DNA from: Vibrio tubiashii ATCC 19109 | GTDB taxonomy: Bacteria > Pseudomonadota > Gammaproteobacteria > Enterobacterales > Vibrionaceae | Direction: 5' to 3' | DNA length: 64,000 nt | Assembly: GCF_000772105.1 (NCBI RefSeq) | Contig: NZ_CP009354.1 | Location: 2,790,001 to 2,854,000, forward strand | Shown here: positions 13,023 through 22,551 of the stretch, piece after piece | Numbering within the stretch: the first letter of the stretch is position 1 | Layout: the number at the start of each line of letters is the position of its first letter | The notes under the pieces: model-generated | The model's database searches: none | What the model was told of the DNA's origin: nothing | What the model saw: only the letters and a program-made list of their open reading frames with translations | Program-made: the position numbers and the translations under genes

Positions 13023-13035
13023 ATTGTTAAAGAGC
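13023..13035 (-). promoter_or_regulatory. boxA antitermination site in the 16S-23S spacer
   Basis: GCTCTTTAACAAT on the minus strand, the rrn boxA consensus that loads the Nus antitermination complex, located ahead of 23S. Confidence 0.8.
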
Positions 13036-13088
13036 TAGATTTCTTTCGAAACCATTTTTAAGAACACTTACGCAAATGCGCTTAAAGA

Positions 13089-13164
13089 TGGTGGAGCTAA
13101 GCAGGATCGAACTGCTGACCTCCTGCGTGCAAGGCAGGCGCTCTCCCAGCTGAGCTATAGCCCC
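13089..13164 (-). tRNA. tRNA-Ala (UGC)
   Basis: 76 nt with CCA; anticodon loop TTGCACG gives UGC. Second tRNA of the 16S-23S spacer. Confidence 0.97.
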
Positions 13165-13207
13165 ATCAGGTGTTGATACTGTGTGCCAATTCTTCTGGGA
13201 GGAAGAT

Positions 13208-13284
13208 TGGTGGGTCTGAGTGGACTTGAACCACCGACCTCTCGCTTATCAGGCGAACGCTCTAACCACCTGAGCTACAGACCC
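13208..13284 (-). tRNA. tRNA-Ile (GAU)
   Basis: 77 nt with CCA; acceptor GGGTCTG/CAGACCC and anticodon loop CTGATAA gives GAU. First tRNA of the 16S-23S spacer. Confidence 0.97.
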
Positions 13285-13350
13285 AGTATCGTCTCTTAAC
13301 GTGTATAAACATATCAATCTGTGTGAACACTCATCGCAATAATCATCGTA

Positions 13351-14903
<1,553 letters not shown>

Positions 14904-15073
14904 AAGATTTTGTTCGGCTCAATGAATACTGAACATTACATAAGTAATGTTTGAATTGACTGTGCTGAATCCGAAGATTCAATGGTCACTTCGTATCATT
15001 GAAACCTAATTTGAAACCGAAGTTTCTAATTGGATTATCATCAACGAGTGCCCACACAGATTGATAGGTCTAT

Positions 15074-15086
15074 ATTGTTAAAGAGC
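15074..15086 (-). promoter_or_regulatory. boxA antitermination site in the rRNA leader
   Basis: GCTCTTTAACAAT on the minus strand, about 40 bases below promoter P2 and ahead of 16S. Confidence 0.8.
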
Positions 15087-15125
15087 TTTGCTTTGTGAGA
15101 AGTTTTTCTCTCAAAGCGGAGGTGC

Positions 15126-15153
15126 ATTCTAGCGAGTTAATTTGAAGAGTCAA
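15126..15153 (-). promoter_or_regulatory. rRNA promoter P2
   Basis: TTGACT and TAGAAT on the minus strand, 16 bases apart. Confidence 0.75.
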
Positions 15154-15241
15154 ACACTTTTTCAAATTTATTTCTCAGAAGCTTTTCACCTCTCTGACTA
15201 TCGCTGAAGCCTTGTGGCGTCTGCCGTGTCAGTGGAAGCGC

Positions 15242-15295
15242 ATTATAGGGAGTTCCATTTTTAAGGCAAGCAAAAAAATGCATTTTTTTCATAAA
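15242..15295 (-). promoter_or_regulatory. rRNA promoter P1 with UP-like element
   Basis: CTTGCC (15265-15270) and perfect TATAAT (15242-15247) on the minus strand, 17 bases apart, followed by a GC-rich discriminator GCGCTTCC, as in stringently controlled rRNA promoters. A/T tracts at 15271-15295 just upstream resemble an UP element. Confidence 0.8.
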
Positions 15296-15389
15296 AAAAG
15301 CCTGACTGAACACTTATCAATCAAGCTCTAATTTACACCCATTTTACACTCAACTTAACCAAGTGTTATCCACAAAACCCTGTGTGTAA

Positions 15390-16652
15390 CTAGTCATCTG
15401 AGTCGAAGAAATAAGAAATTCGCGAGCGCGGGTTTAAATACTCTCTCACTTTGTCCGGCAACTTGGTCGGTAGTATGGCATTAACTATCTTTATCTCTTT
15501 CTCTGCCAAGTCGATAATCGGGGCTTGTGTTCTAGGAACTGACGGATCATAGATCAGTACATTAGGATGAAGGATGTTTTGCGCATTTACTGAAATCACC
15601 AAACCAACCATATCATTCGATAACTGCACCACCGTTCCTGGCGGATAGATTCCCATAAACTTGATTAAGAGACTCAGGTTCTCATTGTTATAATGATGCT
15701 TACAGTTCTTATATAAGTGGGAAAGCGCAACATATGGAATCTTTTGCTCTGAAGGGATATTGCTATGACACAAATTATCATAAGCATTAGCCACAGAGAC
15801 AATTTGAGTCAGTTCATCTATTTGTTCTTCTTTAAGACCTTCAGGATAACCTGACCCATCGTTTAGCTCATGGTGCTGAGCAATCACGGTTCTGGCACTT
15901 TCGGGAAAGCTATCCATATTGGCCGCGATTTCCAAACCATACTTGGTATGCAACTTAAGATAGTTTTTCTCAGGTTCCGTTAAAGGTGTCGGCTTACGTA
16001 ATATTGCAGTGGGTACTTTTACTTTCCCCATATCATGAAATAGAGAGGCAAAGGCCACCTCTTTAATCTGATCCGCACTTAACTGTTTTGCCTTAGCGAT
16101 CATCATTGCAACAACAGATACATTGAGAGAATGGAAATAGATATCTTCAAACTCGCTCTTGCCATTCATAAGATGAAGTGTGACGTTATCATCACTCAAC
16201 AGTTTATCGACTATGTCGTTGACTAACTGGCTCGCTTCATCAACAGCTTGTTCTGGACGGTTGCGAATCTTGTTCATCACCGCTCTCATTCTCGATAGAG
16301 AACGCTCAAACTCTTTTTCACAATTTATGACACGTCTACGGTAAGCGCTGAGTTTTTCAATTCTATCTTGCTTTTCTTTCCAGAGTTTTTGCGCCTCAAG
16401 ATCGATTTCTTCATGCAGAACTTGTTCTACACCCTCACTTGCTTGTTCTTCCGCCACTGGCAGTGGCTGGGTGTCACTCTGAGAGGTGTTAATAAAGACG
16501 TGTTTGATCCCCAAATGGCGAATCATGCGAATCTGGTCTTCGTCTTTTATCTTGAAACTGTTAAATAAGAAGGGATGCTCATTCCATTTGACCGGAAGTC
16601 GAATATGCAACCCTGGCTGTAGTCTATCTACTGTTATCTTGATGCTGGCCAC
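15390..16652 (-). CDS. HD-GYP domain phosphodiesterase with DUF3391
   Basis: 420 aa. The N-terminal 70 residues match DUF3391 (IKITVDRLQPGLHIRLPVKW). A coiled-coil-like charged stretch covers about 80-125. The C-terminal HD-GYP domain shows H174, the HD pair in FASLFHDMGK (201-210), H235 in KLHTKYG and the signature HHELNDGSGYP (260-270). HD-GYP proteins hydrolyse cyclic di-GMP to GMP; all metal-ligand motifs look intact. It is cytoplasmic, with no membrane segment. It lies upstream of the rRNA operon on the same strand with no clear terminator between. Confidence 0.9.
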   Translation of the reverse strand: MASIKITVDRLQPGLHIRLPVKWNEHPFLFNSFKIKDEDQIRMIRHLGIKHVFINTSQSDTQPLPVAEEQASEGVEQVLHEEIDLEAQKLWKEKQDRIEKLSAYRRRVINCEKEFERSLSRMRAVMNKIRNRPEQAVDEASQLVNDIVDKLLSDDNVTLHLMNGKSEFEDIYFHSLNVSVVAMMIAKAKQLSADQIKEVAFASLFHDMGKVKVPTAILRKPTPLTEPEKNYLKLHTKYGLEIAANMDSFPESARTVIAQHHELNDGSGYPEGLKEEQIDELTQIVSVANAYDNLCHSNIPSEQKIPYVALSHLYKNCKHHYNNENLSLLIKFMGIYPPGTVVQLSNDMVGLVISVNAQNILHPNVLIYDPSVPRTQAPIIDLAEKEIKIVNAILPTKLPDKVREYLNPRSRISYFFDSDD

Positions 16653-16771
16653 GATCTATATACAACTTATCTTTTACTAACCAATTTATAATTTTAGATG
16701 ATTGAAAACCTGAATTCATCACGAGTGAATGTTAATGAGAGATCAATAACACGTCGGTTTGTGTCTTTTTG

Positions 16772-17179
16772 TTACCTGACTAAGTCACAGTTAAGTATCC
16801 AACGAACTCCAAACTTATCTTCAACTTTGCCAAAGCGGGCGCCCCAAGGCGCGTCGGCAAGTGGCATCATGATATGCCCACCGTGGGACAATTTGTCAAA
16901 AACACGTGCCTGCTCGTCAAGGTCAGTCATCACAATAGCAAGCGCGATATTATTCCCACTGCGCTCTTGAGCTAATATTCCGTCAGAGAGCATCAGCTTC
17001 ATGCCAAATGCTTCAAACTCCGCATGCATTACCCAGTTAGGGTCCGCTCCCTCAATTTGTTGAGGAGCATCTTTAAATAACTGCTTGGTGACCACGACAC
17101 CTGCAAAACACTTGTGGTAAAAATCGAGCGCTTCTTCACAACGACCAGCAAAAAATAAGTAAGGGGTAAGTTGATACAT
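16772..17179 (-). CDS. PhnB-like VOC (glyoxalase-fold) protein
   Basis: 135 aa. It begins MYQLTPYLFFAGRCEEALDF, the usual opening of the PhnB/YycE branch of the vicinal oxygen chelate superfamily, with WGARFGKVEDKFGVRWILN at the C-terminus. These proteins are often labelled 3-demethylubiquinone methyltransferase-like, but they are small metal-site or substrate-binding proteins with no proven reaction in Vibrio. The start follows GGAGATAGAG. Single gene, no operon partner. Confidence 0.8.
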   Translation of the reverse strand: MYQLTPYLFFAGRCEEALDFYHKCFAGVVVTKQLFKDAPQQIEGADPNWVMHAEFEAFGMKLMLSDGILAQERSGNNIALAIVMTDLDEQARVFDKLSHGGHIMMPLADAPWGARFGKVEDKFGVRWILNCDLVR

Positions 17180-17561
17180 TCTCTATCTCCATGTTGATAT
17201 GTTAAAGATAGACAAACTTTTTCTAACTAGCAGAAAATTTTAGCTTTTTCAGTAAAAACTGTTACTCAATGCCAAGTAATAAAGAGACCCATCGCTTTAA
17301 CAATAGTTTTACTCTCGTGATTAAGAGTAGTAGTAGCGCAGCTAAGTTCTAAAAGGCTAATAAAGCGTACTCAATTTCGATATTTCATTAGTTGGACTAG
17401 AGTTAAATAAGCTGGCTGATTGTGTTAATGAGTTTTCGAAAGGGCTACATAAAAGGCTTAAAGATTTTTCAAGAATTCAGACGAAGAAAGGTCAGTTCAG
17501 AAACGATAGTTTTTAGGCGAAGGAGCTTAAACAAGGTTGCTCAGTAAACATAAGCACTAAA
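17180..17561. other. Intergenic region outside the left end of the island
   Basis: About 380 bases with no frame, repeat or promoter that I can support. It is the chromosomal flank of the genomic island. Confidence 0.5.
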
Positions 17562-17653
17562 ACGACGAAAGCTCTGCTAAAGCAGAGCTTTCTAAATATG
17601 GTACCGGTGGGCGGACTTGAACCTCCACGCCCGAAGGCAACGGATTTTGAATC
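17562..17653. repeat. Left direct repeat of the island (attachment-site copy)
   Basis: 92 bases matching 27089-27181: a terminator hairpin (17568-17591) followed by the 3' 55 bases of tRNA-Leu. Identity stops abruptly at 17653 inside the anticodon stem (GGATTTTGAATC). Within the tRNA part only one base differs (17634, T for G); the hairpin part has a few differences. Confidence 0.9.
17599..17653 (-). pseudogene. Orphan 3' half of tRNA-Leu(CAA)
   Basis: The CCA end, T arm, variable arm and 3' side of the anticodon arm of tRNA-Leu, cut at the anticodon stem by island insertion. It has no 5' half. The T-stem base at 17634 is changed so that the T stem no longer pairs fully, in keeping with loss of function. 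Confidence 0.85.
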
Positions 17654-17746
17654 TCAGCACTGCGATTGAGACCGACATAGTATGCCCATCTTTACTGACT
17701 TTCAAGCAAATCAAATCCATTCCAAACCACTACTATCAAAGATGGT

Positions 17747-17765
17747 TTACACACGAATTACACAC
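17747..17765. repeat. Paired TTACACAC repeats, left end
   Basis: TTACACAC at 17747-17754 and 17758-17765, 11 bases apart in direct orientation, about 100 bases inside the left attachment copy. Similar pairs occur at 21970 and 27022. Arm-type integrase sites are the likely explanation (inference). Confidence 0.55.
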
Positions 17766-17781
17766 AGAGGACATTTGAAAC

Positions 17782-17844
17782 GTCCGATCGGACATTATCT
17801 CTAAAGAGAAAAACGAAACGGGAAAACGTCCGGATCGGACGTTT
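17782..17844. promoter_or_regulatory. Two related palindromes (TCCG-CGGA), possible operator pair
   Basis: GTCCGATCGGAC (17782-17793) is a perfect 12-base palindrome; AAACGTCCG-GAT-CGGACGTTT (17824-17844) is a 9-bp inverted repeat with a 3-base centre. They share the half-site CGTCCG. The second is not followed by a T run, which argues against a terminator. Binding partner unknown. Confidence 0.5.
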
Positions 17845-18124
17845 CTCAAACTAGAAAGAAGAGCCCCCCTCAATGACAACCTACATAATTTCATCAGTTT
17901 AAAAATGCGTTGTAATACAGAGCAATTTGAATTGAAAGGCTGTATAGCGCTGGCTTACCTAAAAATATCAACCCATAAAGACAAAATGATAATTAATACC
18001 ACCAATAGTTATGGGTCAGACTCACATTTCATCAAATTACCTCAAAAGATAGATAACAAGAAAAACATTCAAATCAAACAATTAGATACAATTTAGCCCT
18101 ATTGAGTGAGAATTGGGGATTAGG

Positions 18125-20659
18125 GTGAGTTATAAAAGCGTACGATTGACCGAATTGATGTCTTATGAGTTCGGTCAAGTTGAAGGCGATTTCGATAGGT
18201 TAGATGAACGTACTTTGAAATCAGCGATTCCACATGGTTTGAGCTTCCAGAGTTTCTTGCAAAAGCTCAAGTGTGGTGAGCTTGCCTTGTTGACCGAAAA
18301 CCCTACTAACCCTGTAATGTGTCGTGACTCTATGAGTAAATCTTGGAGCCTATCAACTGTAGGCCAAGAGGCACTATCACCAGAAGCCCAAAAAGCCTTT
18401 ATTGCCAGAAGTAAAATGTCTGGCGGAGCTACTGGTGGTACAGTCAACCGCAGTGCTGCTTATGCGCCTAATATTGATGAAACTTACACTCCTGAGCCAG
18501 CAAAACCAGATGTTTCTGATGTTACACCCAAATTGAAATATGAATACTGCTTCGAAATAGCCAGTTCAGATGAGACTTTTAAAAAAAGAGTCGGGTGTTC
18601 ATTCCAAATTGCCAAAACTAAACAAGAAGCGGTAGTTGGACGTTGGCAGACGGCTCCAACGGATCACGGTACAAAGTACACCACGCAGTTAGCGTTCGAT
18701 GAACCCAAACAACTAGTTGCAAAAGTTGCTTCAAATCTCATGGGAATTAGTGTTCCAGAAAGCGTTCAAGTAAACCCCATCGGGACAGGACTCATTAGAG
18801 AAGCGTTTATACCTGTAATTCCCTCTGTCCAGTTAGGTGAACGCTTAGGCTTACCGACAGAAGGCTACTACTACCATTTCCACAAAGGCAGGATGGTTCA
18901 AGAATACAAACTTTTAGGTGACAAAAAATGGGCCTTCTATGCCACACGTTCAACACATGAAAAGCTCGATGACGAACAAGGTTACAACACTTACCAAAGC
19001 GCAATTCTGATTTTTTGGAAATTAGGCGGCAAAGAAGCTGAAAATCAGAATCTTATATATCTTGAGAGGCAAATAACTCGAGAAGAGATAGACAACCTTA
19101 GTAATACTTGGTTATCCGATCACGGTATACAACTCGATATCAACCAGTTACTTAATGCACCTAAACAACCAATCGTTGGAAAGCCGCAAGCTCAACCAAA
19201 CAAAAATGTTGAAGCGAACAACAAGCCAGAAACACATACTGTAAGGATTGATCCACAAACTAACCAACGCGAGTCTTGGAGTGGAATTGCGGATATTCAC
19301 AAATTGTCAGCGAAACAATTATTGGAATACAATCCTCAGTACAATGACGATCCAATGTCGTTAAAAGTAGATGATATTCTGATAGTACAAAAACCCGTTG
19401 AACAAAACACTCCAGTAAAAGTTGAACGTGACTTACCACCCGTCAAACCGAAAACCTACAATCATGCAGCAAACACTCACTATACATATAAGGGAGATTT
19501 TCAAGGTACTTCAGTTAATCCGATAAATAGTGAAGGGATACTAGCGAATGACCTAACAGTAGTAAATTTGGCCTCTCTTCCACCCCAAGATGTCGATGAT
19601 GTTTATCTAGTATTCGCAGAGAAAAAAATGAGCGTAGAAGACTTTGCTCAAGAAACATATCTATCTACAGATAAAAAAATTATCCTTCATGTTCTATCAT
19701 CAAATCCGCATCTTACACGTAGTTTCAGCCAGATAATTGAAGGTATGCCACTTGTCGTATCTCCTTGGGTTGAGAAGCACCCTGATGAAGAATTCGCTAT
19801 GAACCAAGCCGATGAGCTAATGGACGAATTTCTAAAACTCTCTAGCGAAGAGAAAAAATGGTTTGCCAAACACCATGAAACTGCGACCAATGCATTACTT
19901 GTTTCAGCCACATCAGATTTAGATATCTATCAAGGCGATGCAACTTCAAGCGCTCTAAGTGAATTTAGTCTCAACCATGTTATTGCGGGAGCTGGAGCCG
20001 TTGTAGCTGGTGCTCAAGTTCAAGGCGATAAACTGGGCAAGAGAATGAAGTCATTTGCGGAATACTCTCGCTATATTGCAGAGAAAACTAAAGGCTTATC
20101 TGGCCAAAGTCTTTATTCAAACCCTGACTATAAGGCATGGCGTAAGGAAGCAAGAGCATTTCAGAATGAGATTAAATCAATACTGTCTGAGGTAGGAAAA
20201 CCCGGTTACATAAAGAACATTCAAGCCAAACACATCAACAACTATCTCAATGTAGGCAAACGTCAATTGTATCGCGCGAAAGACTTTTCTAAAGCAATCT
20301 CAGGCATTGAAATGACTGCGCTATACAAACAAGCCATGTCGTTCAGTCGCTTCCTAGGTGTAACTAATGGGCTTGTAATTGGTGCAGGCCTTTATGGTAA
20401 CGCAATGGACGTCGCTCAAACTTGCAATACCAGCGGTTGGTTCGAAGAGACTTGCAACCGCAGTGTTGTTCGCAATACTTCTGCTGGTGTAACAAATGTG
20501 CTTGGTGGTCTTGCTATTGGTTGGAGTATTGCTCTCATCCCTGTAACCGGAGGCCTATCAATTGCACTTGTAGCTGGTGGTTCTTTCATCTGGGGGATGT
20601 ATGGTGGAGACATTTCGAATAAAGCAGGCCAAGTTATAGAGGAGATGGTTTTTGATTGA
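18125..20659 (+). CDS. Probable type VI secretion effector: MIX-like, LysM, C-terminal membrane hairpin
   Basis: 844 aa from the GTG at 18125 (preceded by GGGG; a TTG at 18113 is an alternative). Residues about 138-345 contain RLGLPTEGYYYHFHKGRM (240-257), which fits the MIX motif (hRxGhhYhY) that marks T6SS effectors. Residues about 370-422 look like a LysM peptidoglycan-binding domain (HTVRID...YNPQYNDDPMSLKVDDILIV). The C-terminal third is Ala/Gly-rich with hydrophobic segments near 742-762 and a double segment near 788-826 (GLAIGWSIALIP, GLSIALVAGGSFIWGMYGG), like membrane-disrupting Tme-type or colicin-like toxins. A small membrane protein overlaps its 3' end, as expected for immunity. 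No signal peptide and no T6SS genes nearby: an orphan effector. The toxin mode is inference. Confidence 0.75.
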   Translation: MSYKSVRLTELMSYEFGQVEGDFDRLDERTLKSAIPHGLSFQSFLQKLKCGELALLTENPTNPVMCRDSMSKSWSLSTVGQEALSPEAQKAFIARSKMSGGATGGTVNRSAAYAPNIDETYTPEPAKPDVSDVTPKLKYEYCFEIASSDETFKKRVGCSFQIAKTKQEAVVGRWQTAPTDHGTKYTTQLAFDEPKQLVAKVASNLMGISVPESVQVNPIGTGLIREAFIPVIPSVQLGERLGLPTEGYYYHFHKGRMVQEYKLLGDKKWAFYATRSTHEKLDDEQGYNTYQSAILIFWKLGGKEAENQNLIYLERQITREEIDNLSNTWLSDHGIQLDINQLLNAPKQPIVGKPQAQPNKNVEANNKPETHTVRIDPQTNQRESWSGIADIHKLSAKQLLEYNPQYNDDPMSLKVDDILIVQKPVEQNTPVKVERDLPPVKPKTYNHAANTHYTYKGDFQGTSVNPINSEGILANDLTVVNLASLPPQDVDDVYLVFAEKKMSVEDFAQETYLSTDKKIILHVLSSNPHLTRSFSQIIEGMPLVVSPWVEKHPDEEFAMNQADELMDEFLKLSSEEKKWFAKHHETATNALLVSATSDLDIYQGDATSSALSEFSLNHVIAGAGAVVAGAQVQGDKLGKRMKSFAEYSRYIAEKTKGLSGQSLYSNPDYKAWRKEARAFQNEIKSILSEVGKPGYIKNIQAKHINNYLNVGKRQLYRAKDFSKAISGIEMTALYKQAMSFSRFLGVTNGLVIGAGLYGNAMDVAQTCNTSGWFEETCNRSVVRNTSAGVTNVLGGLAIGWSIALIPVTGGLSIALVAGGSFIWGMYGGDISNKAGQVIEEMVFD

Positions 20660-21053
20660 TCTAATTATCAAAATCGGTGTTTTACTAATTGTTGCTGGGG
20701 GCTTTCCCTACTTAATCACGAATCTTTATCTTTCCATTAAACTTCGAAAAAGAAAGTATGAAATGATCCAAGCTATTGTCGATAGCGCCCCCTCCTCATT
20801 CAAGGAAAGGGCTAAATTTCTTATGGACAGCAATATCTCATGGGTATTCGCGAGCTCTGCTGGACACATTTGGTATTCATATCTCATGTTAAGGTTTGGC
20901 TGGCGAATACCGAAACATGATCTCCAAGAATGGCATAAAAGCATTAGGTATATTTATGGCTCTAACTACCCTGTATATCGGTTTTCTACTCTATTGATCA
21001 ATGTTTGGTTGACTGGATTACCTGTTCTGTTCTTGTTAGCTTTCCAAGGCTAG
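20652..21053 (+). CDS. Probable membrane immunity protein of the upstream effector
   Basis: 133 aa. The start is a TTG at 20652 that overlaps the effector stop by 8 bases, with AGGAG at 20640-20644 as ribosome binding site 7 bases away, so the two genes are translationally coupled. The protein has a hydrophobic N-terminal segment (IDLIIKIGVLLIVAGGFPYL, about 2-21), a basic stretch (KLRKRKYE) and a C-terminal hydrophobic segment (about 112-131). That two-helix inner-membrane form fits immunity to a membrane-targeting toxin. I do not recognise the family by sequence; the role is inferred from position, overlap and topology. Confidence 0.65.
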   Translation: MIDLIIKIGVLLIVAGGFPYLITNLYLSIKLRKRKYEMIQAIVDSAPSSFKERAKFLMDSNISWVFASSAGHIWYSYLMLRFGWRIPKHDLQEWHKSIRYIYGSNYPVYRFSTLLINVWLTGLPVLFLLAFQG

Positions 21054-21155
21054 TCCAACAGTGGAAGTACAAATCATATTAACCTCACCTCCAAACACTC
21101 TCGCGCACATCTAGATATGGATTTGTGGGCTGGTGGCGATATCAATTGCTCAGCG

Positions 21156-21731
21156 TCACCTCTCACGAATACTACTAGTTAATCGGCTAACCCCATAATC
21201 GTGCACTCCTTCTGGACATGTTTCTTTAGTTCTAGTTTTAGCCAGATATGATGTCCTGTATATCAGCTTTTTAAACTGCTTATCTCCTACATTCTTAACT
21301 AAGAAGCTGCCATTCTTAGTGAGTCTGAGGGTATAAAAAGGCAATCGACTGAACAACTCCTTAAGCATTCCCTTCAACCTTTGCTTCGATACTCGCTTGC
21401 CGTCTACAAACAGTACCCAATGATAATGTTGTTTTGGCCCCACCCCCTGTTCTCTTACCCATAGGTAACCTATTACTAGGTTTTCAAACGAGCGCCTTAA
21501 ATGTCTTACTATAGTCCTTCTTAAATAACTAATGACCGCATTGTCCTTAGTAAACTCTGCAACAAACACTTCAAACCTAATAGCAACGATACTCTTCAAC
21601 GATTGCAATGCTAAATCTACCTGTTGAGCGAACATCTTTATTATTTTCGGATGCCAGCCAAGATGACCACTACAAACCTTAAGGAAATGCCCTTTAAACT
21701 TCCAAACTTGTTTCGTACTAACACCTTTCAT
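21156..21731 (-). CDS. YagK/YfjJ-domain (inovirus Gp2-like, Rep-like) protein
   Basis: 191 aa. HYHWVLFVDGK (102-112) and YRTSYLAKTRTKE (158-170) are hallmarks of the YagK/YfjJ C-terminal domain, formerly DUF3296, found in prophage and satellite proteins and in inovirus Gp2 replication proteins. The HxH pattern recalls HUH replication endonucleases, but I cannot verify a catalytic Tyr. It converges on the effector/immunity pair and is separated from it by about 100 bases. Likely a replication or mobilisation remnant of the island; function is not proven for the family outside inoviruses. Confidence 0.7.
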   Translation of the reverse strand: MKGVSTKQVWKFKGHFLKVCSGHLGWHPKIIKMFAQQVDLALQSLKSIVAIRFEVFVAEFTKDNAVISYLRRTIVRHLRRSFENLVIGYLWVREQGVGPKQHYHWVLFVDGKRVSKQRLKGMLKELFSRLPFYTLRLTKNGSFLVKNVGDKQFKKLIYRTSYLAKTRTKETCPEGVHDYGVSRLTSSIRER

Positions 21732-21924
21732 ACCTGATAACTATAAATCCTAGATATTATTAAAACCTGTCATAAATCGGTGTTTTTTAAACTGTCCTCA
21801 ATTAACCACTAGGTGCTCAAGGCTAGATAGACACAGTGTTCTACTCACTGCCAATAACTAAAATCAGTTCATTTTAAAATGTCCAAAAATGGTTTAATTT
21901 GAACTGTCCTAGGTCGTAGAGCTT

Positions 21925-21954
21925 AAAAAAAGCCACCAGCTAAAGACTGGTGAC
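21925..21954 (-). terminator. Terminator after the AlpA-like gene
   Basis: AGTCACCAG / CTGGTGGCT stem (one G-U) with a 6-base loop at 21931-21954, followed on the minus strand by a run of T (21925-21930). Confidence 0.8.
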
Positions 21955-21969
21955 TCTCTGCAAAGTGAT

Positions 21970-21989
21970 TTACACACCGAATTACACAC
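21970..21989. repeat. Paired TTACACAC repeats, island interior
   Basis: TTACACAC at 21970-21977 and 21982-21989, 12 bases apart in direct orientation, in the same context (TTTACACAC-GAATTACACAC) as the left-end pair at 17747. Confidence 0.55.
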
Positions 21990-22030
21990 TACATTCTGCT
22001 AAGCCACTAATGGCTTAACATCACAAGAGA

Positions 22031-22264
22031 TTATTTATCCGTCGCCCCATTTTGCTCAGGCAATTCTCCATTCATCCACATAGTGAAAAGGTTCAAGTTG
22101 ATGTAACCCTTTTTGCCAATGATGCGATAGCACCTAGCTAAACCATGGTGCTCTCTTCTCTTCCAAATCAAATGCTTTAGCTGCGACAGTGAAAACTGTC
22201 TGTAACGTTTGGCAAGTTCCTGAATTGTTACCCATTGATTAAGATCTAGTTCCGATTGATTCAT
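22031..22264 (-). CDS. Small AlpA-like DNA-binding protein
   Basis: 77 aa from the ATG at 22264, preceded by GGAGG at 5 bases spacing; an upstream GTG at 22276 is in frame. WVTIQELAKRYRQFSLSQLK (about 11-30) looks like the helix-turn-helix of AlpA/excisionase-type proteins. The segment YRIIGKKGYINLNLFTMWM resembles the wing region that follows. Such proteins regulate the integrase or act as excision factors in P4-like islands. Role inferred from size and context. Confidence 0.5.
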   Translation of the reverse strand: MNQSELDLNQWVTIQELAKRYRQFSLSQLKHLIWKRREHHGLARCYRIIGKKGYINLNLFTMWMNGELPEQNGATDK

Positions 22265-22551
22265 ATATACCTCCACTAACTATAACTAAGCTGATTGGGA
22301 CAAGATAAAGACAGCTTCTCTCTCACAAGTGCAGTCAATTCCGATGGAGGTAGATTAAACAAGATAGCCGTTGAATCGTTATGAAAACGGAAAGACATTC
22401 TATTTTCATATCTAAGAGACTCCACTTACATTTCGATAAAAATGATACGACCTATTTCTCACCCCTTAGTAAATCAGCATGAAAAGCAACATGTTGAATA
22501 GTAATATCACGCATATCTAAAATCATACCAACAACATTAGTAGGGGTTTTT
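22265..22551. other. Divergent intergenic region ahead of the three-gene operon
   Basis: About 290 AT-rich bases between the leftward AlpA-like gene and the rightward operon. It must contain both promoters. A weak candidate for the operon is TTGAAT at 22493-22498 with TCTAAA about 17 bases on; I do not consider it firm. Confidence 0.4.

Larger units (their letters stand above)
21732..22030. other. Intergenic region with possible iterons
   Basis: About 300 bases upstream of the YagK/YfjJ gene. TTAAACTGTCCT (21787-21798) and TTGAACTGTCCT (21898-21909) are near-identical direct repeats about 111 bases apart. A terminator and paired TTACACAC repeats also lie here (listed separately). Confidence 0.45.

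Noticed and set aside
17905..18096. 63-codon frame ahead of the T6SS effector
   Set aside because: No ribosome binding site, no similarity that I recognise, and low-complexity AT-driven composition. It could be a small protein but the evidence is too weak to list.
18125..20659. Phage tail or lysin protein because of the LysM-like segment
   Set aside because: No phage structural genes nearby; the MIX-like motif, C-terminal membrane hairpin and overlapping small membrane gene fit a T6SS effector better.
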